From Sphingopyxis sp. H053 (lineage in GTDB: Bacteria > Pseudomonadota > Alphaproteobacteria > Sphingomonadales > Sphingomonadaceae), in contig NZ_LNRU01000005.1 of NCBI RefSeq assembly GCF_001468225.1, positions 372,001 through 436,000 of the forward strand: a stretch of 64,000 nucleotides of DNA, given 5' to 3'. A model generated the notes under the pieces. That model saw nothing but the letters and a program-made list of their open reading frames with translations. It did not search any database and had not been told where the DNA came from. A program made the position numbers and the translations under genes. Of the stretch, positions 17,222 through 26,228 are shown piece after piece (within the stretch, counting starts at the first letter, position 1; the number at the start of each line of letters is the position of its first letter).

Positions 17222-17240
17222 GCGACACGTTAAATGTCGC
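17222..17240 (+). promoter_or_regulatory. Hairpin directly before the diguanylate cyclase start
   Basis: GCGACA-N7-TGTCGC ends exactly at the base before the ATG and occupies the place where a Shine-Dalgarno sequence should be; none is visible. It may act as a translational switch or a protein-binding site. The hairpin is seen; the role is inferred. Confidence 0.35.
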
Positions 17241-18377
17241 ATGACCACCAAAGCGACACAATCGAACGAGCCGGTAGGACGGTTCCTGGGTTGGCTGGGG
17301 CTTCGCCAATCGCGCGGCGCTCCCCCCGAAGGGGGCCATGCGCCGCCGAATGGGGCGGGGCCGTACGACCTTGCACGCCAGGCGCGATACGAACTCGCCG
17401 CATCGATCACCTCTTTCCTCGTCGATAATGACCTCGACGTGTCACCCGCCAATCTGTTGCTCGCGCACAGTGCCTTTTCGGGCCGCAATCCCCGGCTCGC
17501 GCGGCAGGTGATCGCGCAGGCGCAGACTCCCGAGGGGATCAGCCAGAAATGGCTGAACGAACTCGACGAACAGGAAGCGGGCCAGCCCGATCGCGTCGAA
17601 CTCGACCGGCTGATGACCCGGCTCGAAACCAATATCGAGGCGTTCCAGGCGAATACGAAAGAAGCGCGAACCGCCACCACTGACTATGGCACCGAACTCG
17701 AGCAGCATGTCGTCGATCTCGAACAGCTGCAGAAGACGGGGCGCATCGTCTCGAGCCTCGCCGACCTTGCCAAGGTCATGCTCGAACGCACGCGCAAGGC
17801 CGAGGACGACATGCGCAAGAGCGAGGACGAGGCGAAGGCGCTGCGCCGCAGCCTCGATCGCGCCAAACGCGACGCCGAGCTCGACTATCTGACCGGTCTG
17901 CCCAACCGCCGCGCGTTCGAGGCCTTGCTCGACCGGCACTATAAGGAAGCGCGCGCCGCGGTCGAACCGCTGAGCATCGCCTTTTGCGACATCGACGAAT
18001 TCAAGAAGGTCAACGATATCCACGGCCACGAGGCGGGCGACCGCGTCATCAAGGCGATCGCCGACACGCTGGCGCGGATTTCGAACGACCATTGTCATGT
18101 CGCGCGTCACGGCGGCGAAGAGTTCGTCATGCTGTTCCGCGGCCTGACACCAACGCAGGCGGCCGAAAAACTCGACGATGCGCGCGAGGCTCTGGCCGAC
18201 CGGCGTCTGATCAACCGCAAGACCGACGAGCCGTTCGGCCAGATTACCTTCTCGGGCGGGGTCGCCGACGTCTTTGGCTATGGCGACACGCGCGCCGCGC
18301 TCAAGGCCGCCGACGCCGCGCTTTATAAGGCCAAGGCCGGCGGGCGGAACCGAATCGAAATCGCCGACCCGGCCTGA
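17241..18377 (+). CDS. GGDEF-domain diguanylate cyclase
   Basis: The 378-residue soluble protein probably makes cyclic di-GMP from two GTP. The N-terminal 200 residues are helical, with a likely coiled coil (EARTATTDYGTELEQHV and the following stretch). The C-terminal GGDEF domain contains DYLTGLPNRRAF, FCDIDEFKKVND and the active-site variant GGEEF, which is still catalytic in many family members. The usual inhibitory RxxD five residues upstream is absent (DHCHVAR there), so product inhibition may be lost. No transmembrane segment or named sensor domain is visible. Confidence 0.9.
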   Translation: MTTKATQSNEPVGRFLGWLGLRQSRGAPPEGGHAPPNGAGPYDLARQARYELAASITSFLVDNDLDVSPANLLLAHSAFSGRNPRLARQVIAQAQTPEGISQKWLNELDEQEAGQPDRVELDRLMTRLETNIEAFQANTKEARTATTDYGTELEQHVVDLEQLQKTGRIVSSLADLAKVMLERTRKAEDDMRKSEDEAKALRRSLDRAKRDAELDYLTGLPNRRAFEALLDRHYKEARAAVEPLSIAFCDIDEFKKVNDIHGHEAGDRVIKAIADTLARISNDHCHVARHGGEEFVMLFRGLTPTQAAEKLDDAREALADRRLINRKTDEPFGQITFSGGVADVFGYGDTRAALKAADAALYKAKAGGRNRIEIADPA

Positions 18378-18409
18378 GTTTCTGGGATTCCCGCGGGGGG
18401 CGGGAGGCC

Positions 18410-18452
18410 GCGGGCGATCGCGCACCAGCGCGCGATCGCCCGCAGTTTATTT
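18410..18452. terminator. Probable bidirectional terminator
   Basis: A 14-bp perfect stem, GCGGGCGATCGCGC paired with GCGCGATCGCCCGC (18410-18423 and 18430-18443), has a 6-nt loop and is followed by AGTTTATTTG on the plus strand. It sits between the convergent diguanylate cyclase and FucP-type permease genes. Confidence 0.65.
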
Positions 18453-18462
18453 GTCTCGACCG

Positions 18463-19755
18463 TTACGCGGTCGCCGGACGCGCCACCCACAGCCCGAAAC
18501 TCGCAATGATCGCATAACAGATCAGCGGAACCGCCAGCGCGAGCCGGATGTCGCCGCTGAGGTCGGCCACCGTGCCGAACAGGAACGGGACGATCGCCCC
18601 GCCGATGATCGCGGTGCACATGATGCCCGACCCCTGCGGCGTCCGTTCGCCAAGCCCCTCGGTCGCGAGGCTGAAGATCGTCGGGAACATCAGCGAATTG
18701 CAGAAGCCGACCAGAATCAGCGCCCAACCCGACAGTGCCCCGGTCGTCACCGCCGACAGGACGATCAGCGAAATCGCGCCCGCCGCAAAGGTCGCGAGCA
18801 CGCGTCCCGGCTTCGCCAGTCGCAGGATGAAGCCGCCGAGCAACCGGCCGACCAGCGCGCCCAGCCAGTACATCGCGACCAGCTTGCCCGCCGCCTGGAG
18901 CCCCAGCCCCATCACGCTCGGTTCGGCGAGATAGGCCATCAGGTTCGAGCCGATCGCCACTTCGGCGCCGACATAGACGAAGATGCACAGCGCGCCGAAC
19001 TGGACGCGGCGGTTGTGGGTCAAGAGGCCCCACGTGCCCTCGAGCTTCACATCGTCGGCTTTGGCGTGGTCGATCGCCGACCGATACATCCAGAACACCG
19101 CCGCGATCACCAGCATCAGTACGCCGAGCCACATATAGGCGGTGCCGATCGACGCGCCCTCGGCGACGCGATAGGCCTGAATCTGCGCCTCGCTCGCGGT
19201 TTCGGCGTCGATCGGCTGTTCATCGCCGAGCAGGAAGGTCGCGCCGCCATAGACCATGAGGAACACCCCGATCGAATTGAACGCCTGCGCAAAGGTCAGC
19301 CGGCTGTGCGAGGTCTCGACGGGGCCCAGCGTCGTGATCACCGGATTCATCGCCACCTGCAGGACCGTGATCCCCGCGCCGATGCAAAAGAGCGCCGCGA
19401 GGAAGCCGGGATAGGAGGCCGCTGCCGAAGCCGGGATGAAGAGGAAGGCGGCCGCCGCCACGATGATGAACCCGAGCACGAAGGTGCGGATATAGCCGAG
19501 TTTCGACATGATGATGCCGGCGGGAATCGAAAAGGCGCCATAGGCGATGAAAAACGCCATCTGCACCAGGTTCGCCTGCGCATGCGTCAGGTGGAACATC
19601 GGCTTGAACTTGCCGACCAGCAGGTCGTTGATGTTCGTCACCCCGCCCAGCAGGAAAAACACCGCAAAGGCGAGGATCAGCACCACGCGTGTGCTGTGAC
19701 CGCCCTTGCCCGGCTGTTCGGTCGCGTTCGTCGCGACGTTCGGCGCCAATGCCAT
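18463..19755 (-). CDS. FucP-type sugar:H+ symporter (MFS)
   Basis: The 430-residue protein has 12 likely transmembrane helices and is a member of the fucose/glucose-galactose permease branch of the MFS (FFLLGGVTNINDLLVGKFK and FNSIGVFLMVYGG are typical). It should bring a monosaccharide such as glucose or galactose across the inner membrane with protons. A GGGGAGAGAGA run precedes the ATG. It is 51 bp downstream of the GH3 glycosidase, so the sugar released in the periplasm is its likely substrate. Confidence 0.92.
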   Translation of the reverse strand: MALAPNVATNATEQPGKGGHSTRVVLILAFAVFFLLGGVTNINDLLVGKFKPMFHLTHAQANLVQMAFFIAYGAFSIPAGIIMSKLGYIRTFVLGFIIVAAAAFLFIPASAAASYPGFLAALFCIGAGITVLQVAMNPVITTLGPVETSHSRLTFAQAFNSIGVFLMVYGGATFLLGDEQPIDAETASEAQIQAYRVAEGASIGTAYMWLGVLMLVIAAVFWMYRSAIDHAKADDVKLEGTWGLLTHNRRVQFGALCIFVYVGAEVAIGSNLMAYLAEPSVMGLGLQAAGKLVAMYWLGALVGRLLGGFILRLAKPGRVLATFAAGAISLIVLSAVTTGALSGWALILVGFCNSLMFPTIFSLATEGLGERTPQGSGIMCTAIIGGAIVPFLFGTVADLSGDIRLALAVPLICYAIIASFGLWVARPATA

Positions 19756-19806
19756 TCTCTCTCTCTCCCCTTGCCTTGTCTCAGGCTAACCCGGATGACG
19801 GTCTTG

Positions 19807-22290
19807 TCACTTTACCGCCGGTGGGCAAGGCAGATTCTCCCCGACCGCCTCAACATTCGTATTCAGCAGCGTCGCGGCGAAGCCCTTGTCGCTCGTGATC
19901 GAGACGGCATAGTCGACCTGCCGCAGATTGGCACCCGCATCGGCGAAGCAGCGGAGCGGCACCTTGATCGTCGAGACCTGCCCCTTTGGCGCCGCCTTCA
20001 CCGCCGCCGAGACGTCGAACGCCTTGCCGCCGAGCGCGAGGCTGACCGGCGCGCTGCCGATCGCATCGACCCGCCAGTCGATACGCAGCGCGAAGCTGTT
20101 GTTCAACTGGCGCGACAGGTCGGCATATGGGCCGCTGAGGTGCAGCGCCGCGGGGCCGGTCCAGACGAAGCTTTTGCCATCCTCCTGCGCGCGAACATCG
20201 ACCGAGCGCGCGGCGATCAGCCCGCCGGGGCTCGATACCGGCGGCGATTCCACCGGGCGCGATCCGCCCGCGTCGGTCACGGTCAGCACCCACGGCGCGC
20301 GCGCGCGGCCACCCGAGAAGTAATTTTCGACGTTCAGCGCCGCCGCGATGTCGACGCCCAATTCCTCGGACAGCTGCGGAACCGTCGTGCTCGCGCCATA
20401 TTTCAGGCCATAACCGACCGCGAACTGCGGCTTTTCGACGGGCGAGCGCGCGTCGGCGGGCCAGGCGAAGGGCAGCGTGCCGGTAAAGCCGCGCACCGTC
20501 TTTCCATCCTTGCCGGCGACGAGCACGTCGGCGACGCCCGCACCCTGCGACCCCGGCAGCCAGCCCGCGACGAACGCATCGGCGGCGTTGATTTCGGGGT
20601 TGGTGAACATCGGCCGCCCCGACAGGAACAGCGCGACCACCGGAATGCCCGCGGCTTTCAGCTTCTTGAGCGTCGCGAGATCGGTCGCCTCCGACGGCTG
20701 ATAGTCGAGCGTGGCGACGTCGCCCTGGAATTCGGCATAGGGCGCCTCGCCGAACACGACGATCGCGACGTCGGGTTTTTCTTTATAGACGCCGCCGTCG
20801 GACAGGGTCGCGACGCCGCCCGCATCGCGCACCGATTTGTTCAGCGCTTCCCAGATCGTCTGGCCATTGGGGAAGTCGGCGTGGGTGACGTCGGTCCCCT
20901 GCCAGCTGATCGTCCAGCCGCCCGACTGGATCGCCATGCTGTCGGCCGCGGGGCCGGTGACAAGCACGCGCGCGCCCGGTTTGATCGGTAGCACGCTGCC
21001 GTTATTCTTCAGCAGAACGAGCGACTTGGCGACCGCTTCGCGCGCGACAGCCAGATGTTCGGGCGTGCCAACGGCTTTCACCACGCTGCGGTCGACATGG
21101 CCTTCGGGAAACAGGCCGAGCTTGTATTTGACGCGCAGGATACGCCGCACCGCATCGTCGAGCCGCGCCGCCGATATCGTGCCGTCCTTCGCATGTTTCA
21201 GCGTGGTCTCGTACAGCCCCTTCCAGCTGTCGGGCGCCATGAACATGTCGAGCCCGGCGTTGATCGACTGCGCGCAATCGGTGACGCTGCATCCCGCAAC
21301 CTGCCCGTGCCCGTTCCAGTCGCCGACGACGAAGCCCGCAAAGCCCATCTTCTCCTTGAGCGCGTCGGTCAGCAGCCCCTTGTTGCCGTGATGCTTGATA
21401 CCTTGCCAGCTCGAGAAGCTCGCCATCACGGTGAGCGCGCCGGCGTCGATCGCGGCGGGATAGCCCATCGCATGCTTGGCGATCAGTTCCTTCTCGTCGG
21501 CCTTGGCGTCGCCCTGGTCCTTGCCCTCGAACGTCCCGCCGTCGGCTAGGAAATGCTTGGCGGTCGCCGCGACATGTGTGCCGTCGACCATCTTGCCCGC
21601 GACCAGCGGCCCCTGCAGCCCCAGCACCATCGCCTTGGCATATTCGGCGATCAGCTTCGGGTCGGCGGCATAGCCTTCATAGCTCCGCCCCCAGCGCAAA
21701 TCCTGCGGCACCGCCAGCGTCGGCGCGAAGGTCCATTCGATACCGCTGCCGGCGATTTCGGCCGCGGTGACCGCGCCGATACGCTGGATCAGTTCGGGAT
21801 CGCGCGCGGCGCCGAGGCCGATATTGTGCGGAAACAGCGTCGCGCCGGGGATATTGTTGTGGCCGTGGACGGCATCGACGCCAAAGATGATCGGGATCGC
21901 GACGCCGTTCGCCTGCGGGCGCAACGACACCGCGCGGAACTCGCCGACCAGCTTCGCCCAGTCGGCGGCGGTCGAGCGTTCATTGCCGTTCGGACCGCTG
22001 TTCCCCCCGGCGAGGATCGAGCCGAGCGGATAGGTTTCGAGATCCTTGGGCGTGATCGTGCTGATGTCGCCCTGAATCAGCTGGCCGACCTTCTGCTCGA
22101 TCGTCATCTTCTTCATCAGCGCGTCGATCCGCGCCTCGGTCTTGGGATCGGTGATGGCCGCGGGGCTTTTTGCCGCGGGCCACAGTTCGGGATGGACCTT
22201 GGCCGCTTCGGTTCCAGTTGTCTGCGCGGTCGCGGTTGCCGTTCCTGCCAGCAGCAGCGCGGTCACCATACCCATTGCCTGTCGGCGCAT
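19807..22290 (-). CDS. Periplasmic GH3 beta-glucosidase
   Basis: The protein has 827 residues from the ATG at 22290, chosen because GGGAGAG precedes it and it gives a clean signal peptide (MRRQAMGMVTALLLAG, cut near ATAQ). Upstream in-frame ATGs lie within the operator region. GH3 features include the substrate-binding FGVDAVHGHNN, AKHFLADGG and the nucleophile Asp in VVGDWNGHG. The first part is the barrel, followed by the alpha/beta sandwich and a C-terminal domain of about 170 residues. Likely action is release of glucose from beta-glucosides or beta-glucan oligomers in the periplasm. It is preceded by an AACGTT operator and followed by the FucP-type permease. Confidence 0.93.
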   Translation of the reverse strand: MRRQAMGMVTALLLAGTATATAQTTGTEAAKVHPELWPAAKSPAAITDPKTEARIDALMKKMTIEQKVGQLIQGDISTITPKDLETYPLGSILAGGNSGPNGNERSTAADWAKLVGEFRAVSLRPQANGVAIPIIFGVDAVHGHNNIPGATLFPHNIGLGAARDPELIQRIGAVTAAEIAGSGIEWTFAPTLAVPQDLRWGRSYEGYAADPKLIAEYAKAMVLGLQGPLVAGKMVDGTHVAATAKHFLADGGTFEGKDQGDAKADEKELIAKHAMGYPAAIDAGALTVMASFSSWQGIKHHGNKGLLTDALKEKMGFAGFVVGDWNGHGQVAGCSVTDCAQSINAGLDMFMAPDSWKGLYETTLKHAKDGTISAARLDDAVRRILRVKYKLGLFPEGHVDRSVVKAVGTPEHLAVAREAVAKSLVLLKNNGSVLPIKPGARVLVTGPAADSMAIQSGGWTISWQGTDVTHADFPNGQTIWEALNKSVRDAGGVATLSDGGVYKEKPDVAIVVFGEAPYAEFQGDVATLDYQPSEATDLATLKKLKAAGIPVVALFLSGRPMFTNPEINAADAFVAGWLPGSQGAGVADVLVAGKDGKTVRGFTGTLPFAWPADARSPVEKPQFAVGYGLKYGASTTVPQLSEELGVDIAAALNVENYFSGGRARAPWVLTVTDAGGSRPVESPPVSSPGGLIAARSVDVRAQEDGKSFVWTGPAALHLSGPYADLSRQLNNSFALRIDWRVDAIGSAPVSLALGGKAFDVSAAVKAAPKGQVSTIKVPLRCFADAGANLRQVDYAVSITSDKGFAATLLNTNVEAVGENLPCPPAVK

Positions 22291-22309
22291 CGTCTCTCCC
22301 ATTCCTCTC

Positions 22310-22323
22310 ATGTGAACGTTATC
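22310..22323. promoter_or_regulatory. LacI-type operator upstream of the GH3 gene
   Basis: ATGTGAACGTTATC lies 20 bp before the GH3 start. An identical 14-mer occurs upstream of the large TonB receptor (32667-32680). The AACGTT core with semi-palindromic flanks is typical of LacI-family operators. The LacI gene at 23566-24630 lies between the two sites and is the likely binder. Confidence 0.65.
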
Positions 22324-22379
22324 AAGTTTCACTTCGCATAGGGAGTGGATGAAAGCAAGCGCTCTGTTTTTGCGTTATA

Positions 22380-23573
22380 TCAGCGCAGCCGCGGCATCGT
22401 CGCGAGCAGCAGCACCGCGATCGCGGAGAGCGCCGCGAGCAACAGAAAAAGCGCGTCGAAACCGAAACCCGGAACGAGCGAGATCGTCAGCCACGGCATG
22501 ATCAGCGACGGCACGGTATTGGTCAGATTGAAGATGCCAAGGTCGCGCCCGCGCCGGTCCGACCGCGGCAGGATGCGCAGCGTCTGGCTGCTATGGAGCG
22601 ACAGGAACACCGTCGACGCGATGCCGAAGACGAGATAGCTCGCCTTCGCCGCGTCGAGCCCCGTCGCCAGTGCCATACCGACCATTCCGAGGCTCGACAC
22701 CGCCGCGGCGACGACGAGCGGCACGAAGGGCCGGTCGTTGCGGTCGGCCCAGCGCCCGGCCGCCAGCGCGATCGGGATCGCGATCGTCAGCGCCATGCCG
22801 AACAATCGCGCCTTTTCATTGTCGTGCATCCCGGGATCGATCGAGCGGAACCAGAAATAGAGATAGGCGAACAGCGCCGCCTCGGCGATCTGGACGAGCA
22901 GGCGCGCCAGCCACATCCGCACCGCCGGTCCGGTCGGTCGCCGCCGCTCGCCAACTGCGCGAGCCGGGGGCGGCGCGGTGAGGTCGGGGAACGCACGCGG
23001 GCGGCCGAGCAGCAGCACCGGCAGGACGGCGCTTGCCACCAGCAGCGCAATGACCACAAGCCGCTGCTCCGCCGACACCAGCCCCGGCCAGGTGACGAGC
23101 CATCCCGACCAGCCACCGAGCGCCGGCGAAAAGGCGAGCAGCCCGCCGAGCAGCCCCTTTTGTTCATCGGGAACGAGGTCGCCCGCCCATGCCGCGAGCG
23201 GCCCGAGCATCATGTTGAGCGTGAGCTGCCACGCGACGATGATCGCAACGAGCGACCAGATATTATGCGCGAGCGGAACGACCAGCAGCAAGGCGATCGT
23301 CAGGACCAGCCCCGTCAATATCCAGCCGCGCCGATTGCGCGTCAAATCGCTGAGCCAGCCGAAACCGATGCCGCCGGCGCTCGCCGCGACGGCACCGAAA
23401 AAGGTAACATATCCCAGCGTCTGCACGTCGGCGGTCCCGGCGAGCTGGGTCATGCGCCCGGGCAGCCAGATCGTCAGGAAGGGAACATAAGCGATCGCCC
23501 CGCCCGCCGACGCGAGCGCATAAAGCAGGAGGAAAGGGAGAGACTGGCGGCGCGGGGTCCCGGCGTCAGCCAT
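22380..23573 (-). CDS. MFS transporter, probably for a sugar or oligosaccharide
   Basis: The protein has 397 residues from the ATG at 23573 (MADAGTPRRQ), which overlaps the LacI stop by 8 bp; the longer upstream reading lies inside the LacI gene. Twelve hydrophobic helices are visible, with an MFS loop (GFGWLSDLTRNRRG) and a central basic cytoplasmic stretch. It belongs to a general MFS branch often found in sphingomonad glycoside loci. It may carry the intact disaccharide, complementing the FucP-type permease for monosaccharide. Substrate is inferred from neighbours only. Confidence 0.85.
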   Translation of the reverse strand: MADAGTPRRQSLPFLLLYALASAGGAIAYVPFLTIWLPGRMTQLAGTADVQTLGYVTFFGAVAASAGGIGFGWLSDLTRNRRGWILTGLVLTIALLLVVPLAHNIWSLVAIIVAWQLTLNMMLGPLAAWAGDLVPDEQKGLLGGLLAFSPALGGWSGWLVTWPGLVSAEQRLVVIALLVASAVLPVLLLGRPRAFPDLTAPPPARAVGERRRPTGPAVRMWLARLLVQIAEAALFAYLYFWFRSIDPGMHDNEKARLFGMALTIAIPIALAAGRWADRNDRPFVPLVVAAAVSSLGMVGMALATGLDAAKASYLVFGIASTVFLSLHSSQTLRILPRSDRRGRDLGIFNLTNTVPSLIMPWLTISLVPGFGFDALFLLLAALSAIAVLLLATMPRLR

Positions 23574-24630
23574 GGACGGCGACAGGCGGCGCTGCGGTCG
23601 ATCCGCGCTGGACGAGGCCGCCTTGCACGCGCGTCGGTTCGGTCGGGCGCGGCGCCCCACGCTGCGCCGCGATGATCAGCTCGACCGCGCGCGACGCGGT
23701 TTCGGCGACCGGCTGGTCGACCGCGGTGAGCGCCGGCTGGGTGAAGCGGACGACCGGCGTGTTGTCGAAGCTGACGATCGACAATTGTCCCGGCACATCG
23801 ATGCCGAGGTCGCGCGCAACCTCCAGCGTCGCGAGCGCCATCTGGTCGCTGCTCGCGATGATCGCCGTCGGCGGATTGGCGCTGGCCAGCAAATGCCGCG
23901 CCGCGGCGGCGCCCGACGCATAGGTGAAATCGCCCTCGGCGAGCAGCCCATCTGTGGCGAGGCCCGCCGCCGCCATTTCGCCTTCCCAGCCGTCGATGCG
24001 CCAGCGGCTGAGACTATATTCGGGCGAGCCCGGAATGAACCCGATGCGTTTGTGACCGAGATCGATCAGGTGCCGCGTCGCGCGCCGCGCCGACCCTTCG
24101 TCGTCCATCGTCAGCGCGATGCCCGCGTCGCCGCCGCGCGAACCGATGCGCGCGAACGGGATCTTCTGCTGGTCGAGCAGCCCGACGATCAACGGATTGT
24201 CCGAATGCGGCGGGGTCAGGATGACGCCGTCGGGCTGCAGCGCCGCAATCGCCGCGCGCAGTTCGCGTTCGACATGATCATTGTGCGTGTCGACCAGCTC
24301 GAAGATCATCCGATAGCCATATTCGGCGCATTTCAGCATCCCGCCGAGCAGCATCTGATCGACCCAGTCGACCCCCTGCCGCCCCTGCCAGTCGGCGATC
24401 GTCCGTTCGCGGTCGTTGATCGCGAGGATCAGATAGGATCGCGACCCGCTCATCCGCTGCGCCGCGATCGAGGGAACATAGCCGAGCTTGTCGATCGACG
24501 CCTGGACGCGTTCCTTCATTTCGGACCGGACATTGGGCTCGTCGTTGATGACGCGGCTCACCGTCTGCAGCGACACCCCCGCGTCGGCCGCAACATGCTT
24601 GATCGTAACCGACTGCCGCCGACGCCCCAT
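23566..24630 (-). CDS. LacI family transcriptional regulator
   Basis: The 354-residue protein starts MGRRRQSVTIKHVAADAG, with GGGAAAG before the ATG; a start 10 codons earlier is less likely. The N-terminal helix-turn-helix and hinge (VSLQTVSRVINDEPNV) are canonical. The rest is a periplasmic-binding-protein-like sugar domain (GFIPGSPEYSLSRWRIDGW, SSDQMA, SFDNTP). It probably represses this locus through the AACGTT sites at 22310, 32667 and 32685 and is released by a sugar derived from the substrate. Confidence 0.95.
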   Translation of the reverse strand: MGRRRQSVTIKHVAADAGVSLQTVSRVINDEPNVRSEMKERVQASIDKLGYVPSIAAQRMSGSRSYLILAINDRERTIADWQGRQGVDWVDQMLLGGMLKCAEYGYRMIFELVDTHNDHVERELRAAIAALQPDGVILTPPHSDNPLIVGLLDQQKIPFARIGSRGGDAGIALTMDDEGSARRATRHLIDLGHKRIGFIPGSPEYSLSRWRIDGWEGEMAAAGLATDGLLAEGDFTYASGAAAARHLLASANPPTAIIASSDQMALATLEVARDLGIDVPGQLSIVSFDNTPVVRFTQPALTAVDQPVAETASRAVELIIAAQRGAPRPTEPTRVQGGLVQRGSTAAPPVAVHG

Positions 24631-24725
24631 TATCTTTCCCGGCCCCCTATCGTGTCGCAATCGCTAACCGCATCGTCGCCACAATGCCAGCCACTAACCC
24701 GTTCTGCTTCCATAATTTCCGCCCT

Positions 24726-26228
24726 TCAAGCCGCCTGCGGGACTGCGGCGCCGCAATAGCGGGCGACATAATCCTGATGCGCGGGCAGGCCGGCGACCGT
24801 CTGGCGCACCTCGCTGCGGATCGCTTCGAGCAGCCGGTCGAGTTCGTCGTCGCGCAGCTTTTCGGCGATCGGGTGATGGCTTTGCGGCTCGATCCCCTGC
24901 CCCATCATCACCTGCACCCAGCTGTTCTCGGCGAACAATTCCTCATTCTTGCGGAACACGCGGCCGGTTTCGCGGAACAGCTCGATCTTCTGCGCCAGCG
25001 TGTCGGGGATCGGCATCGCCGCGCAATGGCGCCAGAACGGGCTGTCGCGGCGGTTGGTCACCTTGTAATGGAGGACGAGGAAATCGCGGATTTGCAGCAT
25101 GTCCTGCATCTGCTGTTCGTTGAACTCGGCGACGTCGCGTTCGCTGACGCGCCCCGCCGGCAGCATGCGGATGAAGCGCAGCACCGAGCGCTGGATCAGG
25201 TGGATGGCGGTCGATTCCAGCGGCTCCATGAAGCCCGCCGACAGGCCGACGGCGACGCAGTTGCGATACCATTGCTTGCGCCGTGTGCCCGCAGTGAAGC
25301 GCAGGAAATTGGGCTCGGTCAACACGTCGCCCTCGATATTGCCGAGCATCCGGTCGAGCGCCGCATCCTTGCCCAGATAGCGGCTGCAATAGACGATGCC
25401 GTTGCCGGTGCGGTGCTGGAGCGGAATGCGCCATTGCCAGCCGGCGTCGTGCGCCATCACGCGCGTATAGGGGACGGGCGGATGGACATTCGGCGTCTGC
25501 AGCGCGATCGCGCTGTCGCACGGCAACCAGTTGCTCCAGTCGTCGAACCCGGCGTGGAGCGCGCCTTCCATCAGCAGCGCGCGGAACCCCGTGCAGTCGA
25601 TGAATATATCGCCCTCGATCCGCCGGTCGCCGTCGAGGACGAGCGCCGCGATATCGCCGCTTGTCCCGTCGAGTTCGACGCGCGCGATCTTGCCCTCGAT
25701 GCGCTTCGCCCCGTCGGCCTCGGCCATCTCGCGCAGGAAGCGCGCGTAGAGCCCGGAATCGAGCTGATAGGCGTAATTCATGCGGTCTTCGGGCAGGTGC
25801 GCGAACTTGCCCGCGATCGCGGCCTTCAGCTCCATGCAATAATCGTCATAGGGCTGCTGATGCCCCTTGGTGCGGCCATAGAGCCAGAAATGCTGGAAGC
25901 CCGCCGACCAGTGATCCTTGCCGGTCAGGCCGAAGCTGTGGAAATATTGCGTCCCGAGATCCTTCCAGTCGTCGAACAATATGCCGAGCTTGAAGGTCGC
26001 CTGCGTCGCGCGCATGAAATCGGCTTCGTTGATGCGCAGGATGCGGTTGAAATTGACCAGCGGCGGAATGGTGGATTCGCCGACCCCGATGGTCCCGATC
26101 GCTTCGGATTCGACCAGGGCCAGGTCGACCGCCTGCCCCAATGTGCGCGCGATGGCCGCCGCGGCCATCCAGCCCGCGGTGCCGCCGCCCGCAATGACGA
26201 TGCGCTGGATGCGTTTATCTTCATTCAT
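24726..26228 (-). CDS. Flavin-dependent tryptophan-halogenase family protein (copy 1)
   Basis: The 500-residue flavoprotein has all the marks of FADH2-dependent halogenases. These are the FAD-binding GGGTAGW at 13-20, Lys80 in ATFKLGI (the lysine that handles hypohalous acid in PrnA-type enzymes), the W264-x-W266-x-I-P motif, and GLSAGFMEPLES at 328-339 with the glutamates near the active site. Characterised relatives chlorinate or brominate tryptophan or indoles. Members in TonB-receptor loci have no established natural substrate. Its start overlaps the cupin gene by ATGA. Alternative: a flavin enzyme acting on a receptor, glycan or aromatic ligand. Confidence 0.9.
   Translation of the reverse strand: MNEDKRIQRIVIAGGGTAGWMAAAAIARTLGQAVDLALVESEAIGTIGVGESTIPPLVNFNRILRINEADFMRATQATFKLGILFDDWKDLGTQYFHSFGLTGKDHWSAGFQHFWLYGRTKGHQQPYDDYCMELKAAIAGKFAHLPEDRMNYAYQLDSGLYARFLREMAEADGAKRIEGKIARVELDGTSGDIAALVLDGDRRIEGDIFIDCTGFRALLMEGALHAGFDDWSNWLPCDSAIALQTPNVHPPVPYTRVMAHDAGWQWRIPLQHRTGNGIVYCSRYLGKDAALDRMLGNIEGDVLTEPNFLRFTAGTRRKQWYRNCVAVGLSAGFMEPLESTAIHLIQRSVLRFIRMLPAGRVSERDVAEFNEQQMQDMLQIRDFLVLHYKVTNRRDSPFWRHCAAMPIPDTLAQKIELFRETGRVFRKNEELFAENSWVQVMMGQGIEPQSHHPIAEKLRDDELDRLLEAIRSEVRQTVAGLPAHQDYVARYCGAAVPQAA

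Noticed and set aside
18274..20991. Open frame of 905 codons opposite the FucP permease and GH3 genes
   Set aside because: Shadow of two certain genes and a terminator; no motif.
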